Source: Excoecaria cochinchinensis
Lineage: Eukaryota > Streptophyta > Magnoliopsida > Malpighiales > Euphorbiaceae
NCBI GenBank assembly: GCA_947683425.1
Contig: CANTUQ010000037.1
Span: forward strand, 7,828,501 to 7,892,500
Reading direction: 5' to 3'
DNA: 64,000 nucleotides
Below are positions 32,000-43,303 of this stretch, one piece after another. The notes under the pieces were generated by a model. The model was not told where the DNA came from. It searched no databases and saw nothing but the letters and a program-made list of their open reading frames with translations. The number at the start of each line of letters is the position of its first letter. Within the stretch, counting starts at the first letter, position 1. The position numbers and the translations under genes are program-made.

Positions 32000-32451
32000 A
32001 TTTGCCAACCATAATCTCTCTGATCGGCGATGCAAGCTTTGATCTGTGGTCTGCCAACGAAACTCTAGTGGTGGCTGGATGCAAAAACAGAGAGAGATTT
32101 GGTGCTTTTAGGGTTTTGTTATTTTTTTTTTTAAAAAAAGGATCTAGAATACCTGTTGAAGATGAGGGCGATGCCAAAAGCAAAAGTCACGCTAGAGAAG
32201 AGGCAATACCAGAGGTGACAATGGCATCGGAGTTGATCACTGTGTATTTTAATTTAATACGTGTTTATATATTAAATAAACCCATATGTAATGAATGTAT
32301 TATTATTTTTTGTATATATGAGATAAAAATTAAATTATGTATTATATAATTCAAGTATTAATTTTTTAAAAATAAGTCAAATATCTTTTAATGTATTAGT
32401 TAGTATTATTTTATACTATCCCGTATATTAAATGGGAAAGCAAAGATAGCC
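32000..32451. other. Right part of the Harbinger-like element
   Basis: Contains probable 5'-UTR of the captured PPR gene, a short plus-strand frame (about 32150-32240) that might be another host fragment, and an AT-rich subterminal end. No domain is recognised. Confidence 0.4.
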
Positions 32452-32454
32452 TAA

Positions 32455-32771
32455 AAGTATTAAATGAACATAATGCTGCGTGATGTCACTTTGTGAAGGA
32501 CGATGACAGAATATAAGTCGTGTTGGCCACTTGTCCTTTTACTATATTTTCTAAATTTCATTTTTCTTTAGAGCATATATAAATATATTTTTTTAACTTC
32601 TCTTTTTAATACCATATTTGTATTATTGTAATATATGAATTTTTGTTTTATGGCATTAACTAAAGATGTGAAATTTGTCGATTAGCTTAGTAACTTCATA
32701 TCTATGTTGGTTCCATTTTTTCTATTTTAGTTTTTGATTCTCTTAACTTGAACTGTAATTTTATTAGTACG
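32455..32771. other. Unassigned AT-rich gap
   Basis: AT-rich sequence between two DNA elements. I see no gene or repeat here. Confidence 0.4.
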
Positions 32772-34842
32772 CACTACAAGAATTTAAGGATTTTCCGACG
32801 AAAATTCCCGACGAAAAGCCAAGATTTTTCGTCGGGAAATGTAATTGCCAACGGAACGCAATTCCGTCGGCAATGTGATCGTAGGCAAAAATTGCCGACG
32901 GAAACATTGTTCCGTTGGCAATTTTCCCGATGGAATTTAATATTCTGTCGGCAATTTTTCCAACGGAATTTAAATTCCGTCGGGAATTTAAAAATAAAAA
33001 AAAATTTAGAATTTCCCGACGGAATATTAAATTTCGTCAGGAATTTTTTAAAAAAATAAAAAAATTTCAGAATTTCCTGACAGAATTTAATATTCTGTCG
33101 GGTCGGTAATTTAAAAAGCACATAAAAAAATTAAATAAAACAATAATAACAACAATACAAATTAATAATAATAATTAAGGTACAAATTTTACTTATTTTA
33201 TTTTAATAATAACAAAATGTTGAATACTAATAATATGAAGACTACTAATAATAAATTTAATAATAACATTTAAATTAATAAACTCATAAATAAAGAAATA
33301 TATCTATAAAATACAAAAAAAATCCACAAATAAAGTGTTAAGTTTATTATTTTCTAATAATACTAAGAACATTAAATCATATTATTTTATTATTTAACAA
33401 TATTCCTGCTAAGACTAATAACACTAATAATAAACTACTTGAAAAAATTAATTAAAATAAAATCATAACAAATTATTCTAACAATAACAATATTCTATAT
33501 TAAAAGCAATAATATTAATAAACAACATAATTTTTCAAATATTTGTACTTTATTATTCACCGATAATATTAATACTACTAAAATTCTCAAATAAATTATT
33601 AAGTTAATTATTTTCTAATAATACTAATAATAATAAATTGTTCATATCATTATTTAATAATAATCTAATCTAACTAATAAAACTAATAATAACATATTTG
33701 ACACAAATTATTCATAGTATTATTTAACAATAATAAAATATTTAATTAACATAAACAAATAAAATTAATTCTAACAACAACAATTAACTCTAACATAAAT
33801 ATTTACCATAAATATTTATATTTTAATTAAACAATATTTAACAATTTTAACTAACATAAATAATAACAATATTTATTATTTAACTAAAAAAAAAAGGAAT
33901 TCCACTTACCTCACGCCGCCGGAGGAGGAGAGGAGGGAGGAGGAGGAGGGGTGGGGACCAACGCCGGAGCAGCCGCACCCAACGCCGGAGCAGCGGCAAC
34001 CAACGCCGGACGAAGATCGGCGCCGCACGGAGGAGGGAGGCGAGAGCAGCTAGCGAGAGAAAGAGCGAGGGGAGGGGAGGAGGAGGAGGGGGGGAGGGAG
34101 GAGGAGGGGAGGCAGGGCCAGATCGGCGCCGGAGGGAACGGGGAGGGGCGGATCCGACCGGTGGAGCGTCGCCGGAGGTGGGTGGCGGGCAGAAATGGAA
34201 AACGGGAGGGAGGGGAGAGGGAGGAGAGAGAAAGAGAGAGAGAGGAGAGAGGAGAGAGGGGGAGAGGAAGATATTTATTTACTTTTAGCGACGGATTTTT
34301 ATTCCGTCGTTAATTTTGAAAATTATTTGCGTCGGTATTTTTAGCGACGGAAGTTCTGTCCGTCGCTAAAGTTAAAAAAAAATTACTTTTTAACGACGGT
34401 ATAATTATTCCGTCGCAATTTTTAGCGACGAATTTTTATTTCGTCGCTAAATGAATAATTCATTTTTATTAATTTTTATTTAGCGGCGGAAATTTAATTC
34501 CGTCGCTAATTTTAGCAACGGATATAAAATTTTCGTCTTTAATTTTAGCGACGGTTATTAAATTCCGTCGCGAAATTAAATTAAATTTTTTTCTAATTTT
34601 TTTAGCGATTGACGATATTTTTCGTCGCTATTTTCAGCGACGGTTTGTAAAAACCGTTGCTAATTTTTGTCAGCAATTTTGGCAAAAATTTTTGGCACCA
34701 TTTTTGGCGGTGGAATTTATTTTTTGTCACTATTTCCCGAAGGAATTTAATTTTCGTCGCTAAATTGTGACGGAATCAATTTAGAGATGGAATTAAATCC
34801 GTCGCTAAAATTCCGTCGCTATTTTATGATTTTCTTGTAGTG
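32772..34842. mobile_element. Non-autonomous CACTA transposon
   Basis: The left end is CACTACAAGAATTTAAGG and the right end, read inward, is CACTACAAGAAAATCAT. These are classic CACTA ends. The flanking triplets are ACG (32769-32771) and ATG (34843-34845), one base different, so the 3-bp TSD has decayed slightly. Subterminal repeats fill both ends: CCGACGGAA / TTCCGTCGG at the left (32795-33105) and GCGACGGAA / TTCCGTCGC at the right (34285-34825). The middle is AT-rich (33120-33890), followed by a purine-rich block (33905-34275) whose Gly/Arg-rich frame is not a protein I recognise. There is no transposase. Confidence 0.9.
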
Positions 34843-34845
34843 ATG

Positions 34846-35469
34846 GTTTAGTTTGATTAGTAACTTTTCGCTTCCCATTTTCTGTAAATTCAATTTATAA
34901 TTTTTTTAGTTTGGTATGCTTAGCAATGATAGGCCATACTCGAATTTTATCGATCCTAATCCATTTATAACATGCAAAATTTTGACCTATTTATAAGTTA
35001 TAACTTGATCATGCATGTATTTAAAATCAATACTAAATGACTTTAATTATATTAATTTATTATTTATAATTACTTTTAAATTTATAATTATCTAATTATA
35101 ATAATTATAAATATAGATTGCTAATGATAATTTAATTAAAAATACATAATTATTTATTAGAATTAAACATCATATTTAATTAAAAGGAATAATATACTTA
35201 AGCGCAACCGATAACCTCCTTTTTGTAGACTAGCATCTATGCGGCATTAGGTTATTTCTTTGATATGTGAAGTTATTTTTAGTTAAAATATTTTAGGCAC
35301 TTTTGCTCGAAAATATCTACATAACTGATCACTGTTCCAATTTTTTGGGCTGTCGACTGGAGCAAGTCATCTGAAAACACAAAATTCCTGAGGATTTTCG
35401 GTAAGGAAAACTTCAACGGTTAAGTCAGACAGTGACAAATATATTTTTAGGAGAATTAAGAGAGAGAGT
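34846..35469. other. Unassigned AT-rich stretch before the copia element
   Basis: No gene is seen. The left border of the copia LTR is uncertain, so some of the last 60 bases may belong to it. Confidence 0.4.
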
Positions 35470-35867
35470 TGACTCTAAATATGGATAGAGTTCCATATTA
35501 AATAAAATTAAGTATCTTAATCTAATTTGAATTATCTATTCCTATCTCAAAAAAGTTTGAGTTATATTAGAGATGAGTCCCTAGAATTCAGGATTTCTAT
35601 AAATAGATATGAGATATCAGATTTTAGTAACTAGAAAATATTAACGCCGCAAGAATGCTCGTTCTTACTCATGATCGTTTTTCTTATAATCTTCTAGGGG
35701 CTTTTAAATTGTGAAAAATCTGTTGTTATCTCGCACATGAGTAAGAGCAAGACCAGTGACAAAAAGCTAAGGGGATCCTTGCGACACTTCTGTAATATTT
35801 CTGCGCTACAAGAGGTAGGTACCATTATTTAAAGTTATCTCTATTATTTATTTTATTTTTCCCTTCA
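35470..35867 (+). repeat. 5' LTR of the copia element
   Basis: It starts near TGACTCTAAATATGG and ends CCCTTCA. It is homologous to 58361-58759. The 3' copy seems to start 22 bp earlier (TGATAGAGTTTGG, after a purine-rich run), so the true 5' border may be altered here. A TATAAATAG lies at about 35610. Confidence 0.75.
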
Positions 35868-35868
35868 T

Positions 35869-35882
35869 TGGTATTAGACCCG
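35869..35882 (+). promoter_or_regulatory. Primer-binding site of the copia element
   Basis: TGGTATTAGACCCG lies one base after the LTR. It is a slightly mutated initiator tRNA-Met site. Confidence 0.75.
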
Positions 35883-36179
35883 TTATTTTTGCATCCTGGC
35901 ATGTGGCTTAAAATGATCTAAAATTTTATATGTAAAATTGGTAGATTTAGAATGTAAGAAACACAATAATTTTTTTTGTGTTTATAATATATATGTGTAT
36001 ATATTTCGCCTCGAAAAATTATGTATGTGTACACCACAATTCGAGGGGACGAACATGAAAGTTGAAATTTGAAATTTTTGACCTCACCATTAGAATCGTA
36101 GACCCCAAAAAGCCCCCAACGGCCAAAATCCAGACGCTTGAGTCAACTAAGAAGGCAGAACGTGGAATCCACGAGCCGC

Positions 36180-36665
36180 CAAATTAAGGGCGCGTGCACG
36201 TGGAAGATGGCCCACTCCCGCGCAACCATGTGTTAACAGTGATGCGTCATTGTTGACAAGTGGCCCAATGGTATCATGCCACGTGGATGACAGTGGTCAT
36301 GCCACTTGGCAACAACGTGTCACCTATGTGCCACGTGGTGATAGGTGGCCCAATGAGTGTGTGACATGTGGACAACTATGGTTGTGACATGTTTTAGGCC
36401 ACGTACTAACAATGACGTGTCATTGACAGACACGTGGCTGAATGCGGGGACGACACATGGAAGACATCGGTCTAGCCATGTGTCATGACACATGTTACCG
36501 TTGACACATGGCCTAGTAGGTCAGTGCCACGTTGGCAACTGGTGGACCAACCACAGACTGCCACATGTCAAGACAAAGGTATGATGTGGCGACACATGGA
36601 CCAATATATAGGTCAATGATATGTGGCAGAACAAGAGGTACACGTGCACGGTGGAGCATGAATGT
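36180..36665. repeat. CACGTG-rich degenerate repeat block in the copia leader
   Basis: CACGTG hexamers occur at least five times here, with many near-copies such as GACATGTGG and ACACATGG, mixed with GTGGCCCAATG-type phrases. The stretch looks like an old array of 30-60 bp units that has drifted. Frames read through it on both strands have no known domain. Confidence 0.7.
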
Positions 36666-37820
36666 GCATAAGTGCTTCTGCACCCTTCCACCAGCACGTA
36701 AGCACGATTCCGGCCACCAAATCAGCTCCAATTTTTTACAAATAAATTTTTCAAAATTTTTCTGATTTTTGGTCATTTTTTAAAAATTTTTTAATGACCA
36801 GAAAATAAATTTTTAATTTTATTATTAAAATAAGTATTATAAAAAATTATAAAAAATGTGTTTTTTGCCTTTATATATTTTTAAAAATATTTTAAAATTT
36901 TTTTTAAGATTTTGTTCTTACTTATTGATTGAAATGTGTTTTAATCATGTATATTTATACATGAGTGTATAAAATATTTTATATTATGTTGTAGAAATGT
37001 TAAATAAGGACACAAATTCTTCCTTAAACTATGCATGAGTTGCTTTGAGAAATACCAGAGTGCAATCAATAAGCAACATCAGAATGCAAAGGAAGATTCG
37101 AGCTGATGATATTGATATAATAGTGCATCATATAGTACATGTACAAGAACAAATGCAAGAGTGCATTTGGATTGGTTGTCTTAGTATGGAAGGGATGATA
37201 GAGTCTTGGTTAAAGTGTTGACTGATTCATTTGAATATCATCCAAAACTAAGGGAGTTATTGAAAACTACCTAGTTCATAGGAGATAGATTTTATAAAAA
37301 AATCTATTATCCACTTTTTGGTTAAAGTTGCCAAAACGGAGTGTTGAGGAACAACACTAAATCTGTGATGGTATTGAGAAATAGACGTAGTTTGCATCGT
37401 CTATGGATTTATCAACGGACTTTTTAGTTGCCTGATGAATTGATGAATTTGGTTAAAGAAATAATCCCAATAGCAAGAAAGATTTTATGAAATCTGAACT
37501 TCTAGAATAGTTGATGTAAGTGTCAAATTTAGTTAGCGTTTGTTTGTTAAATAGGATTTGTATTTCCTATTTTAGACATTAGTATCTAAATAATGGATTA
37601 TTGGATTTTATTTATTAGTTGAATGAATGCATTTATTCTTGGCATTTAACTTTTTAATAAACGTGTTTATTTAATTGTTAATTGCCTTAAAATATTTTAT
37701 GAGTAAAATGATTACATGTTTATTAAGCAAAGACTTAATAAAACAAAAAGAATAAAATTCCGCTCATAAGTTTGAGAACATAATAATTCAATAAGAATAA
37801 GACCGAGTTGCCTATATGGC
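36666..37820. other. Unassigned part of the copia leader
   Basis: AT-rich sequence with a possible decayed coding piece at about 37020-37480 on the plus strand (words such as RELLKTT and LPDELMNLV in a frame with stops). I do not recognise it. It could be an older insertion, because copia gag normally starts soon after the primer site. Confidence 0.35.
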
Positions 37821-37829
37821 ATGAAAAAA

Positions 37830-37951
37830 AAATTTCACTGTTCAAATCATCTTGCTCAGTGTAATGAATGATGACATCACTAAGCAGTTTGCAAGTATCA
37901 AAATGCAATGGATATGTGGATCGCTTTGCGAGAAAACTTCAGAGGTGTGAC
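37830..37951 (+). pseudogene. gag: Copia gag, left part
   Basis: The plus strand reads a UBN2-type gag segment (VMNDDITKQF, then NAMDMWIALRENF in a shifted frame) up to the GTGAC target site of Tat-2. The same frame carries on at 43304 after the insertion. The start of gag upstream is not clear. Confidence 0.65.
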
Positions 37952-40365
37952 TGTGACGCGCACCGAATCCCGTGGTTCTTAGAGGCCCGCTTTTAGAGAC
38001 CGAGAGAGGTTCATAAAACTCGTAAGGATTACGAATGAATCTATTTTGGGCAATAAGAGGTGTTTTGGAGTCGTCACCCAATAGAACATTAGGAAAGTTC
38101 ATATAGACTCGTTGAGCTTAAGACCATGCGTATGTATCTATTTTGGGCAACAAGAAAGTATTTTGGAATTTCCTTTCAATAGAATATTGAAGTGGTCATC
38201 CAACCTCCTGAATCCTAAGACCAGGGAGAGTTCCGGATATTACTCTTATTTATACCTTGGTTAAAGTTATAAGAGAGTTTTTATATTAAATTTCCATTCC
38301 TTTTCTCATTCGACTCATGCAATTTTATTAAAGCACATCCCAAGCATCAAAATGAAAGCAATAAATAAAGCAATTTAAAGCAATAGAACACATTAATTTA
38401 CAAAATAGGGTCGGAATACAATCCTAACCAATTAAAGCGAAATAGAAATCATCCATAAAATGGGGCATTTATTCGAAGTGGGAATATTAGTTCCCGCATG
38501 CATGTTTACAAAGATAGCTTTTAGGTGACATTTTATTGGGGGAAAACTAGGACATTAGTCCTATTTTATTAAAAAAAACTTATTAATTCATAAAAAACTT
38601 TTTATGCTTTTTATATTAGCAAATATATAAAAAGAAACTATTTTCATAATTAAAGCCAAATAAATAATATTCGAAAATAGTAAAAGCTAAATAATGCAAA
38701 AGAGAAGGTTGAGAGGAGTGAACCAAAATGATGCCTCCAAGTCGCTTGACCAATTTGAATCTCCATTTTACCATCCATAATCAATAAAAAAATAAACTCA
38801 TAGAATCAAAGCAAAAGAAAACAATACGTTAGTAATGTTAAATAAAATATAAAAATAAAACAAATACTAATACTGAAAATAAAGAAATACAAGACAGTAG
38901 ATAAACATTAAAAAAACATAATTAATAATGCCAAATATACCATTAACAAAAATAAGAAATGAAATTAAAATAAACAAGAAAAAAAGGAAAGAAATGAACC
39001 AGGGATGGCCAAAAGGGGGATGAGGGACGGCTGTCCGAGAGGTGACCCACAGGAGGAAGTGGATTCCGTGACGTCCCGTCCCTCGCCTGAGGGACGGTCG
39101 AGTCTTTTTCTCGTCGGTCATCTCTAGAAATCAAAAAAGGGGGAAAAACTCCGTTTTTAAACATTCAAAACTTAAATTCCTACATTTTTATGGATCTTAG
39201 ACCATTATTTCATGCTATTATGCTAATAAAGAAGATTCAATCATAAAAATGATGTATTTACAAACAAATACGTCAATTTACATCTTCAATCAAATCATAT
39301 ATCTCATGTCAATATATTGGAATTAATGAAAAATAATGATACTTTAAACCCAGAATATTTACCCTCAGAATGTTGATCTTTAGAAGGCAATGAAAGTGTA
39401 GATCTCTACCTTGAATTCCATAAAATAGTTGAATTGAACAAATAGAAAATTACTTTCTCTCTCTCTTTAAAAAGTTTCTTTAAAATAATATAAATTTAGG
39501 AAAGTAAATCAAGAAAAGAGAATTGATTTCTCTTTCTCAATTTGACTCTTTGATTCTTTGAGAACGAATTTAAAAGAAAAACAAATGTCAAAAGAAAAAA
39601 AGAACTTTTGCTTATGAAAATCAATTTGCTCTTCAAAATTCCTCCCCTTCAAATAGAAATCCTTCCTTCTATTTATAGGCTAGATTATGATTTAACGATA
39701 AATTTAAAACTTATCAAATACTTTAAAATTTATCTTTAAGGGTAAAGATTAATTTATCCTTAGCTTTATCTTTAGTGATAAAGATAAATTTATCATTAGG
39801 AATTAAATTTATCTTTAGTGATAGAGATTAAATTTATCTTAGAAGATGGAATCCTAAAATCCTTCAAACTTATCCCTAAAATCAAGCTTTTGATTTACAC
39901 CAAAATTCTAGATTTAAAATATAAGGAAATCCATGTCAGGTGGTGACCAACGGGCGTCCATTGTTCGAGGGATGACTATCGCTTGAAGGAGACCTCGGAT
40001 GTTTCGAGAATGGCCCTTACGGCCCATCGTGCATGATGGGGTGGGCATCCCTCCGCGTACGAGGGACGGGCGTCCCTCGCATGAAGGAGTGGGTGTCCCT
40101 CACGTGGGGGCCAGGTGCCCTCTTTCGAGGAGCGGGCGTCCTACATGTTGTAGGAGGGCGCACCTCATGATTGACCGATGAGCGTCCCTCATAAGGCACG
40201 GCCATCGGTCACCTAAAATTCAAACTTTCGCGATTAAAAATGTTTTTCCAAATTGGAATTCATAAGTAGAAATCAACAACTTCAACCTTCTATCTGCGAA
40301 ATAGGAATCGGTGTCCTTATCGAGTAACTCTGATATGGTTTTGCCTCGGGACCCGGGTGTCTACT
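37952..40365 (-). repeat. 3' LTR of Tat-2
   Basis: On the minus strand it starts near TAGTAGACACCCGGGTCCC at about 40366 (the usual TG start is mutated; the right LTR still has TGTAGACACTGGG) and ends GCGCGTCACA at 37952. The U5 end resembles Tat-1: GACGCGC, CTATTTTGGGCAA and CCCAATAGAACATT are shared. A TATA box (CTATAAATAG, minus strand, about 39682-39673) lies about 250 bp downstream of GC-rich palindromes (39937-40200). Between them are ATTTATC(TTTA)-rich short repeats (39690-39860) that the right LTR lacks. Confidence 0.85.
39937..40205. repeat. GACGGGC palindrome cluster of Tat-2
   Basis: Repeats built on GGGCGTCC and its complement, with a perfect dyad GAGGGACGGGCGTCCCTC at 40061-40078. 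The right LTR has the matching cluster at 42885-43095. The core GACGGGCGTC is as in Tat-1, but the arms are different. Confidence 0.8.
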
Positions 40366-40366
40366 A

Positions 40367-40390
40367 TTGCCCCCAATTTTGGAGAAACTA
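40367..40390 (-). other. Polypurine tract of Tat-2
   Basis: The minus strand reads TCCAAAATTGGGGGCAA just before the LTR start, nearly as in Tat-1. Confidence 0.75.
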
Positions 40391-40499
40391 GTGTACTAAT
40401 GTCTAGATGAGCCAAAATTCAGAGATAAGGGAAGAGACACGTACCTAAGGTAGCTCATACCGTTGTTGACGATGGGTGTAGATTTATGCCAGTTTGTCG

Positions 40500-40905
40500 G
40501 CATATTTTGATGAGATGAATGGTGTAAAAACCAGGTTGATGAGCGGGTCATGACTAATGCACATTAAATCGGCATGAAAGTCACGGTTATGATCAAATTG
40601 TGATTAATGCACATTAAGTCGACATGAAAACCACAGTTGATGATTTGGATCATGATTAGTGCACATTGAGTTGGCATGAAAATCATGATGTGATCGAATC
40701 GTGATTAATGCACATTGAGTTGGCATGGAAATCACGTTTGGTGAAGGTGTGATCATCGCACGTTGAGTTAGCATGAAGACCACGGTGGATGATTAGACTG
40801 ATTGTGATTATCGCACATTGAATCGGCATGAAGAATCGCAAATGAGTCTGATTGTGAATGTAGCACATTGAATTGGCATGAAGAATCACAAATGGGTTGG
40901 AAGTT
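40500..40905. repeat. Tandem repeats in the 3' region of Tat-2, unit about 50 bp
   Basis: About seven imperfect copies of a unit containing TGCACATTGAGTTGGCATGA and a TGATGATT/GATCGAATCG phrase. CACATT recurs about every 50 bases. It occupies the same position as the arrays in Tat-1 and Tat-3 but has an unrelated sequence. Confidence 0.85.
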
Positions 40906-41279
40906 GAGTTTATTGGAGAGACCTTATTCTTGTCAAGTAACAGAATCCATGTCAATGCAAAATTTTTTGTTAATTTGATGTGTCAAAGCATAAATTCATT
41001 ATCAATTTCATTATATATGGGATCTTGTTATTTGCCCTAAATTCTTTATATTTATTTATTATTTTTATTTATATTTTTTTTGTTACCTTCTCATATATGT
41101 TTTCAAAATGAAATGCATGAAATTTAAACAAGAAATGTACATAAAAATGAGCAAAAAGTACATAACAATGAGCAAAAATGTAAAATTTGTACATCCAAAT
41201 GTATGTATATACAGATCTCCCTGAAATATATCTCTTAAGGGGAAAGGGGAGAATAATCCGTGGGCTTATCTGGATCTGA

Positions 41280-42650
41280 ATAACTATCCGATATGTGGAT
41301 TGGGTGAGCACTGGAAGTCGAAGGCCTGGCTTTGGAGGTCGATGGTTGGTCCTGCTGAGCTCTGGAAGAGGGTGTTTGCTCTCTAAAGTTGTACGGCTAG
41401 TAAGTAACGTCATCTGGAGAAGATCGCGAAAACGCTCGGCGCGGAGGCTCTAGTGGCTAATGAAGCTGGATCTTTGTCTGTCCCTCTACGAATGAGAGTA
41501 TACAATCTCTTAAGAAGCTCACAAGCCCGGAGATACCCTTCTATAATCCTCTGATGGACTCGGTTTGCTCTGTCGCCTGCTGCCTAGAGCAGTCTCCTGC
41601 TCGCTTGAAGTGAGACTCAATCTCTTCTAGCAGCTCTCTCACTGCCCCCTATATGCCTAGAATAGTGCTCTCGTGCTTCTCAACTAGTAGCCTCACGGCG
41701 GCGATAAACTCGTCGACTAGCTGAATAGCCACATCAATTCGTTGTGCAACCGTGACCTGTGAGGTCCTCAATGTATCCCTCAGCCCCTTTATGCTCTCTC
41801 CATATCTGTCCAGGCACTCTCCCTGTCTAATCACCACCTCTTCCAGCCTCCTAAACCTCTCATCCATATGCTGGTCCAGTGTAGCTATAGTAGTGGTCAC
41901 AATAACTATAATGTCCTGGGTAGATTACTGAATAGGTGCTGGTGCAGGCCCCCCTGAGGCTGGACCGGTGGTGGAACCATAGATGTAGATGCCCCCGGGT
42001 GACCTGGACGGTTATAGGGATGATACCTCCTCCCTGCCCGAGTGTCTGACTACAGAGCTCGCGGTGGTGGTGGGATGGGACTCGGCATCTCTGAATGGCC
42101 CTGCTGAGAAGCCAGAGTATGGATCATATCATCCATATCTATGTCCAAGCCCTGGTCCTGGGGAGTACGAGGCTGCTCCTTCTCCGGCTAAAGCTGCTAT
42201 GACTGCTCCTCCTCTGGCTGGAGCTCCTCCTCTGGGATCTCATTTGCCGGCTGGAGTGGAGGCAAATGAAAGAATCGCCGAGTCTCCACTATCGTGAGCA
42301 ATTTATACACACCTGGGCGGTCGAGTATCTGGGCAACCACCCCCATGGTCTGGGCTATAGTCAAGTCTACAAAAATGTCCTCGTTCACTAGCGATCCAAA
42401 GTCAAACTTGACCCTCAGATGTAGCATCAATCGGGTAATCACCCCTCTAACACATATAAATAGAGCAGATGCACAACCTAGCCTAACTAAATTAGCCACG
42501 ACCTCGTGACTAATATTTAGGCGTCAACCTCTCACCATGGCCCATATACTCCATATCTTTGCGGAGTTAACCAACCTAGGGTTCCCTGCTCGGCCCATGT
42601 ATGAAATGGATAGCACGCAGTGGATGTACCTAAGAGCCTGTGAAGAGAGC
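41280..42650 (-). pseudogene. Sense accessory ORF of Tat-2, broken
   Basis: Read on the minus strand from about 42650, several frame-connected pieces with stops give SISYMGRAGNPRLVNSAKIW, then VVANLVRLGCASALFICVRG and KFDFGSLVNEDIFVDLTIAQ. A Glu-rich part, a Pro-rich part, a coiled coil (MDERFRRLEEVVIRQGECL, 41649-41900) and the Ser/Pro-rich acidic tail ending PTDYSPLSP (near 41230-41280) follow. The first part resembles the plant transposon protein found downstream of pol in Athila and Tat elements. The tail resembles the fragment in Tat-1 (8199-8540). At least four in-frame stops make it a pseudogene. Function is unknown. Confidence 0.6.
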
Positions 42651-42654
42651 ATGG

Positions 42655-43298
42655 TAAAGAGAAAAAAGGAACTTTTGCTTATGAAAATCAATTTGCTCCT
42701 AAAAATTGCTCCCCTTCAAATAGAAATCCTTCCTTCTATTTATAGGCTTGATTATGATTTAAGGATAAATTTAAAGATAGAATCCTAAAATCCTTCAAAC
42801 TTATCCCCAAAATCAAGCTTTTGATTTACACTAAAATTCTAGATTTAAAATATAAGAAAATCAGTGTCAGGTCGTGACTGGCATCCATCATTCAAGGGAC
42901 GGTCATCATTCGAAGGAGACCCCAGATGTTTAGAGAATGGCCCTTATGGCCCATCACACTCGAAGGGGCGGGCGTCCCCTCGCACGAAGGAGTGTGCGGG
43001 CGCCCCTCGTCCGAAGAGCGGACGTCCTTCATGTGGTAGAAGGGTGCACCTCAGGCTTGACCAATGAGCATCCCTCGTGAGGGACGGTCGTCGGTAACCT
43101 AAAATTTAAACTTTCGTGACTAAAAATGTTTTCCAAATTGGAAAAGCCCCAAAAAGATTTTTTTTTATCAAAGATGACCTGAGTTTTGTGAAATTCACAG
43201 GTAGAAATCAACAACTTCAACCTTCCATCTGTGAAACAGGAATCGGTGTCCTCATCGAGTAACTCTGATCCAGGCTATCTCGGGACCCAGTGTCTACA
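42655..43298 (-). repeat. Truncated 5' LTR of Tat-2
   Basis: Starts on the minus strand at 43298 with TGTAGACACTGGGTCCCG and matches the left LTR from 40365 back to about 39587. It lacks about 130 bp of the short-repeat stretch and the whole R/U5 part. The CpG palindrome cluster is at 42885-43095. Confidence 0.85.
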
Positions 43299-43303
43299 GT
43301 GAC

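Larger units (their letters stand above)
20143..32451. mobile_element. Harbinger/Tourist-like DNA element carrying a PPR gene fragment, split by later insertions
   Basis: The left end is GGGCACGTTTGGTTCGC and the right end, read inward, is GGCTATCTTTGCTTTCC. I match about 10 of 19 positions between the two, so the inverted repeats are weak. TAA flanks both ends (20140-20142 and 32452-32454), the target preference of PIF/Harbinger elements. Without the inserted 10.6 kb the element is about 1.7 kb. It has no transposase. Inside is a broken PPR coding segment (31242-31992), as in Pack-type elements that carry host gene pieces. The join across the solo LTR is confirmed by the GTATT duplication. 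Confidence 0.55.
37952..43298 (-). mobile_element. Reduced Tat-type element (Tat-2)
   Basis: 5347 bp with a perfect TSD, GTGAC, at 37947-37951 and 43299-43303. The complete LTR on the left (37952-40365) is the 3' LTR. The right LTR is only about 640 bp (42655-43298), joined directly to an accessory ORF. A single large deletion therefore removed the inner part of the 5' LTR, the primer site, gag and pol. What is left is accessory ORF, tandem repeats, polypurine tract and 3' LTR. LTR ends and sequence place it in the same family as Tat-1 and Tat-3. Confidence 0.88.

Noticed and set aside
32748..33121. Phe/Arg-rich proteins at the left end of the CACTA element
   Set aside because: They are translations of TTCCGTCGG-type subterminal repeats.
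33951..34313. Gly/Arg/Glu-rich protein of 120 residues
   Set aside because: Low-complexity GGAGGA/GAGAGA block inside a CACTA element. No known domain.
35470..35867. TSD for the copia element
   Set aside because: AGAGT before and GTTGA after do not match, and the 5' border is uncertain, so no TSD is claimed.
38867..39164. Small membrane-like proteins on the minus strand
   Set aside because: Located in the Tat-2 3' LTR, T-rich by composition, and no known family.
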